DNA of 17,175 bases from positions 1 through 17,175 of the forward strand of contig JACZXR010000007.1 in the NCBI GenBank assembly GCA_022571535.1. Direction: 5' to 3'. Positions 14,413 through 17,175 of the stretch are shown piece after piece. Numbering within the stretch: the stretch's first letter is position 1; each line of letters opens with the position of its first letter. This DNA is from Deltaproteobacteria bacterium (GTDB lineage: Bacteria; Desulfobacterota; Binatia; UBA9968; CAXXLF01). Below the pieces are notes generated by a model, which ran no database searches, was not told the DNA's origin, and worked only from the letters and a program-made list of their open reading frames with translations. The position numbers were made by a program, and so were the translations under genes.

Positions 14413-15072
14413 ATGTTGCGATGGCTTCCAGAAAATGTGTCTACTTTTGGGGCGGAGATCGACTCGCTCTTGTACCTTACATACTACATTACCGGGGCGG
14501 TCTTTATCCTGGTGACGGTTCTCATGGTGCTTTTTCTCGTGATGTTCCGCCACCGAGAGGGTCGAAGGGCCGTTTATTCCCATGGGAACACGACCCTGGA
14601 AATCATCTGGACAGTCATTCCTGCGATTATTTTACTTGTGCTGGCATTTATGAGCGTATCGACGTGGACCAAAGTTAAGGCGAACGCTCCCCCCAGCGAT
14701 TTCAATCTTCAGGTCACCGCCAAGCAATTCAACTGGGAGATCCTTTATCCGGGACCTGATGGGAAATTTGGTACACCGGATGATTTCAAGGTCGACAACG
14801 AGATGCATGTACCGGTCAACAAGGTCGTGCGCATCATCCTTAAATCGAAAGACGTCATTCACAGTTTCTTCCTACCCAACCTACGGCTCAAGCAAGATGC
14901 TGTTCCTGGAATGGAGATCCTCGTGTGGTTCGAGGCGACCAAGACCGGCAAGTACGAGCTCCCCTGCGCCGAGCTATGCGGCTTCGGACATTCCGGTATG
15001 CTTGGGTGGCTCTATGTGGATACCCCTGAAGATTACGAAAAGTGGGTGAAGGAGAACTTGTCTCAGAGCTAA
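14413..15072 (+). CDS. coxB: Cytochrome c oxidase subunit II
   Basis: This 219-aa subunit II of an A-type haem-copper oxidase accepts electrons from cytochrome c at its CuA site and passes them to subunit I. Two N-terminal transmembrane helices (about 20-45 and 62-84) precede a periplasmic cupredoxin domain. CuA ligands are visible: H150 (DVIHSFFLP), C185, E187 and C189 (PCAELCG), H193 and M196 (GHSGM). There is no lipobox Cys and no fused cytochrome c domain. A short Gly/Asp loop, YPGPDGKFGTPDDF (112-125), interrupts the strand after the conserved FNWEI; I have seen similar loops in subunit II of some environmental lineages. The ATG is the only in-frame start after a TAG at 14392. AGGAG lies rather far upstream (15 bases). 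Next gene is coxA. Confidence 0.93.
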   Translation: MLRWLPENVSTFGAEIDSLLYLTYYITGAVFILVTVLMVLFLVMFRHREGRRAVYSHGNTTLEIIWTVIPAIILLVLAFMSVSTWTKVKANAPPSDFNLQVTAKQFNWEILYPGPDGKFGTPDDFKVDNEMHVPVNKVVRIILKSKDVIHSFFLPNLRLKQDAVPGMEILVWFEATKTGKYELPCAELCGFGHSGMLGWLYVDTPEDYEKWVKENLSQS

Positions 15073-15173
15073 CATTCCTCGTTGACTCGTTGATTTGACC
15101 TCAATTGACTCCCACCAAAGAATGAGTACTAATAACGAATAACCATTATACGAACAACAGGGAGAGATGAAGA

Positions 15174-16922
15174 ATGAGTGATGTTCGATTAGCCGAAGCG
15201 GCCCACGCGGTCCCGGCCCATCATGAAGAGATAGGCTTTTGGCGTACGTATGTATTCTCTACCGATCATAAAATGATCGGTCGGCAGTTCTACTTTCTGG
15301 GGCTGGTCATGCTGATCATAGGCGGTTTTTTGGCCATGATGATGCGTTGGCAACTGGCCTGGCCGGAGACCGCGGTCCCCGGGTTAAGCTGGGTTTCGGA
15401 ACCCACGTTGTATGAGGGCATTATCCCACCTCAGACCTACAACATGCTCTTCACCATGCACGCCACGATCATGATCTTTTTCGTGATTATGCCGATCATG
15501 GTAGGCGGTTTTGGAAACTTTTTGATTCCGTTGATGATCGGTGCTCGAGACATGGCTTTTCCACTTCTCAACATGCTTTCTTTCTGGTTGGGTCTGGTGG
15601 CAGGGGTGGTTATGTTGGCAAGCTTCTTTGTCGCGGGCGGTGCTGCGGCCAGTGGTTGGACGGCCTATGCGCCGCTCTCGGCCAAGGCTGTATTCACCGG
15701 TGTGGACTGGGGGCAAAACCTCTGGATCATCAGCCTCATCATTTTAGGACTCTCTTCCCTCATGGGGGCGATCAACTACATTACAACGATCGTCAACATG
15801 CGCGCACCTGGCATGACCTACTTCCGGATGCCGTTGGTTATCTGGTCTCTCTTCGTTACGGCTATCCTGCTTTTGCTTGCCCTTCCCGTTTTGACCGCGG
15901 CCCTGGCCATGCTCCTTTTTGACCGGACCCTTGGGACCAGTTTTTTTCTCCCCGAAGGCGGCGGTAAGCCTCTCCTCTGGCAGCACCTTTTCTGGTTCTT
16001 CGGCCATCCAGAGGTCTACATCTTGGTCCTACCGGCCATGGGGGTTACCTCCGACATCTTGTCTGTCTTCTCCCGAAAGCCGATCTTTGGCTACCGTGCC
16101 ATGGCCTTCTCCATGATCTCTATTGCCTTTCTTTCCTGGATTGTCTGGGGCCATCATATGTTTATCAGCGGAATGAACCCATACCTCGGCACGGCATTCA
16201 TGATGACCACCATGATCATCGCCATCCCGTCTGCTATTAAAACATTCAACTGGCTCGGAACCCTGTGGGGCGGGTCCATTCGCTTTACCACACCAATGCT
16301 TTTCGCCCTCGGGTTTGTCTCTGCCTTCGTGATCGGGGGCCTTAGCGGTATCGTTATGGCCTCCACCCCGGTGGATATCTTTATCCACGACACTTACTAC
16401 ATCGTCGCCCATTTTCATTACGTTGTTGCGGGGATCATTTTCGCCATGTTTGCTGCCATCTACTTCTGGTTCCCGAAAATGTTTGGGCGGATGATGAACG
16501 AGACCTGGGGAAAGATCCATTTCTTCTTGACCTTTATCTTTTTCAATGCCGTGTTTTTCCCGATGCATTTTCTTGGGATCGCCGGTCACATGCGGCGTAT
16601 CTATAATCCTTTGCAGTACGAGTTCCTTCAGTCCCTGCAGCCGATCAACGTGTTCATCACCGTGAGCGCATTTCTTCTGGCCCTCTCCCAGATCATCTTC
16701 GTGGTCAACTTCTTCTATGGCCTGTTTGCTGCGAAGAAGGTGGGAAACAACCCCTGGCAGGCAAATACCCTCGATTGGAGCGTGCCTTCACCACCCTCGC
16801 ACGGTAATTTTGATGCCCTACCAACTGTCTTTCGTGGTCCTTACGAGTATAGCTCGCCCGAGGTCACGGAGGACTTTTTGCCCCAGGATCGCCGGCTTGC
16901 CACAGACCCCACAACGGTCTAG
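15174..16922 (+). CDS. coxA: Cytochrome c oxidase subunit I (A1-type)
   Basis: This 582-aa catalytic subunit reduces O2 to water and pumps protons. Twelve or so helices carry the metal ligands: His96 and His415 for the low-spin haem, His413 for the high-spin haem (VAHFHYVV), and His278, His327 and His328 for CuB. Tyr282 in GHPEVYIL is positioned to cross-link to His278, and Glu280 marks the A1 class with a D-channel (Asp126 in GARDMAF). Lys356 (IPSAIKTFNW) marks the K-channel. GGGAGAG precedes the ATG at 15174; an ATG at 15167 is out of frame. It lies 101 bases after coxB, a gap containing three TTGAC[TC] repeats. The soluble N- and C-terminal tails are unremarkable. Confidence 0.96.
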   Translation: MSDVRLAEAAHAVPAHHEEIGFWRTYVFSTDHKMIGRQFYFLGLVMLIIGGFLAMMMRWQLAWPETAVPGLSWVSEPTLYEGIIPPQTYNMLFTMHATIMIFFVIMPIMVGGFGNFLIPLMIGARDMAFPLLNMLSFWLGLVAGVVMLASFFVAGGAAASGWTAYAPLSAKAVFTGVDWGQNLWIISLIILGLSSLMGAINYITTIVNMRAPGMTYFRMPLVIWSLFVTAILLLLALPVLTAALAMLLFDRTLGTSFFLPEGGGKPLLWQHLFWFFGHPEVYILVLPAMGVTSDILSVFSRKPIFGYRAMAFSMISIAFLSWIVWGHHMFISGMNPYLGTAFMMTTMIIAIPSAIKTFNWLGTLWGGSIRFTTPMLFALGFVSAFVIGGLSGIVMASTPVDIFIHDTYYIVAHFHYVVAGIIFAMFAAIYFWFPKMFGRMMNETWGKIHFFLTFIFFNAVFFPMHFLGIAGHMRRIYNPLQYEFLQSLQPINVFITVSAFLLALSQIIFVVNFFYGLFAAKKVGNNPWQANTLDWSVPSPPSHGNFDALPTVFRGPYEYSSPEVTEDFLPQDRRLATDPTTV

Positions 16923-17016
16923 GGTCACTAGGGAACGGGACATGATGGTCAACCTCTGGGACTGCCCCGTTAGACCCGGTTCCTCATCCACCAATTGTCC
17001 TATTTCATGACGGCTG

Positions 17017-17175
17017 ATGGACTCGATGAATAACAACGCAACTCGCTCCCAGAGATCTAAGGGGGTCTATCGTCTTTCCCTTGTGACCGCCTGGGCGACC
17101 CTTCCGCTGCTTTTTATAGGCGGACTTGTCACCGGCACTGGGGCGGGCCTTGCAGTGCCTGATTGGCCGACGACA
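17017..17175 (+). CDS. ctaA: Heme A synthase, 5' part (truncated by window end)
   Basis: The first 53 residues of a CtaA/COX15-family protein run off the window edge. After a basic N-terminus (ATRSQRSKGVYR) the first transmembrane helix leads to GGLVTGTGAGLAVPDWP, the conserved block at the start of this family. The enzyme oxidises haem O to haem A, the cofactor needed by the oxidase encoded upstream, so the neighbours make functional sense. In-frame ATGs occur at 17017 and 17026, and neither has a strong RBS. The gap to coxA is 94 bases, and co-transcription is likely. Confidence 0.85.
   Translation, partial: MDSMNNNATRSQRSKGVYRLSLVTAWATLPLLFIGGLVTGTGAGLAVPDWPTT

Noticed and set aside
1..17175. 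CRISPR array, rRNA or complete insertion sequence
   Set aside because: I saw no regularly spaced direct repeats, no rRNA-like segments and no transposase with terminal inverted repeats on either strand.

Overview
The window is a bacterial chromosome segment, probably from an uncultivated, respiring soil or sediment bacterium. The mix of a ferredoxin-linked oxidoreductase, PuuE-type deacetylase, solute-binding protein and coxBA-ctaA recalls NC10/Methylomirabilota, Rokubacteria, Tectomicrobia or Desulfobacterota-like genomes. That placement is an impression from gene content, not a phylogeny. The first ~2.5 kb (prpE) looks more proteobacterial and may be acquired DNA or an assembly join.

Layout. 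181-336 (-): putative 51-aa membrane peptide. 561-2465 (+): propionyl-CoA synthetase PrpE. 2524-2552: strong intrinsic terminator for the minus strand. 2577-6763 (-): four-gene operon reading gntR(FCD) -> gamma/delta -> alpha -> beta of a 2-oxoacid:ferredoxin oxidoreductase whose alpha subunit carries the residues that mark oxalate oxidoreductase (OOR). The regulator and gamma genes overlap by 4 nt, and a promoter with an overlapping dyad lies upstream. 6926-8900 (-): three-gene set VOC protein -> PuuE-like deacetylase -> AhpD-like peroxidase. The peroxidase gene is interrupted by one in-frame TGA exactly at the second active-site Cys, followed by a bacterial SECIS-like hairpin, so I read it as a selenoprotein. 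9013-9726 (-): cyclic-nucleotide-binding domain fused to a C-terminal Sm/Hfq-like domain. 10059-10481 (-): stand-alone receiver domain. 11132-12076 (-): nitrilase-superfamily protein lacking the usual catalytic Lys. 12456-12672: a highly structured multi-stem element. 12726-13757 (+): solute-binding protein gene broken by an amber codon. 13776-14333 (-): CopD-like membrane protein, divergent from coxB (14413-15072) and coxA (15174-16922), followed by the start of ctaA (17017 to the window end).

How the parts fit. The OOR-like enzyme would oxidise oxalate (or a related 2-oxoacid) to CO2 and deliver low-potential electrons to ferredoxin under control of its own GntR repressor. The neighbouring deacetylase/VOC/peroxidase set could handle a related small-molecule substrate or peroxide stress, but that link is inference from adjacency. 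The coxBA-ctaA genes encode an A1-type haem-copper oxidase and haem A synthesis, so the organism respires oxygen. That makes an oxygen-sensitive-type ferredoxin oxidoreductase next to a predicted seleno-peroxidase notable.

The two most promising leads are the CxxU AhpD-like selenoprotein and the cNMP-Sm fusion; next come the OOR-like operon in a respiring host and the structured RNA-like element at 12456-12672.
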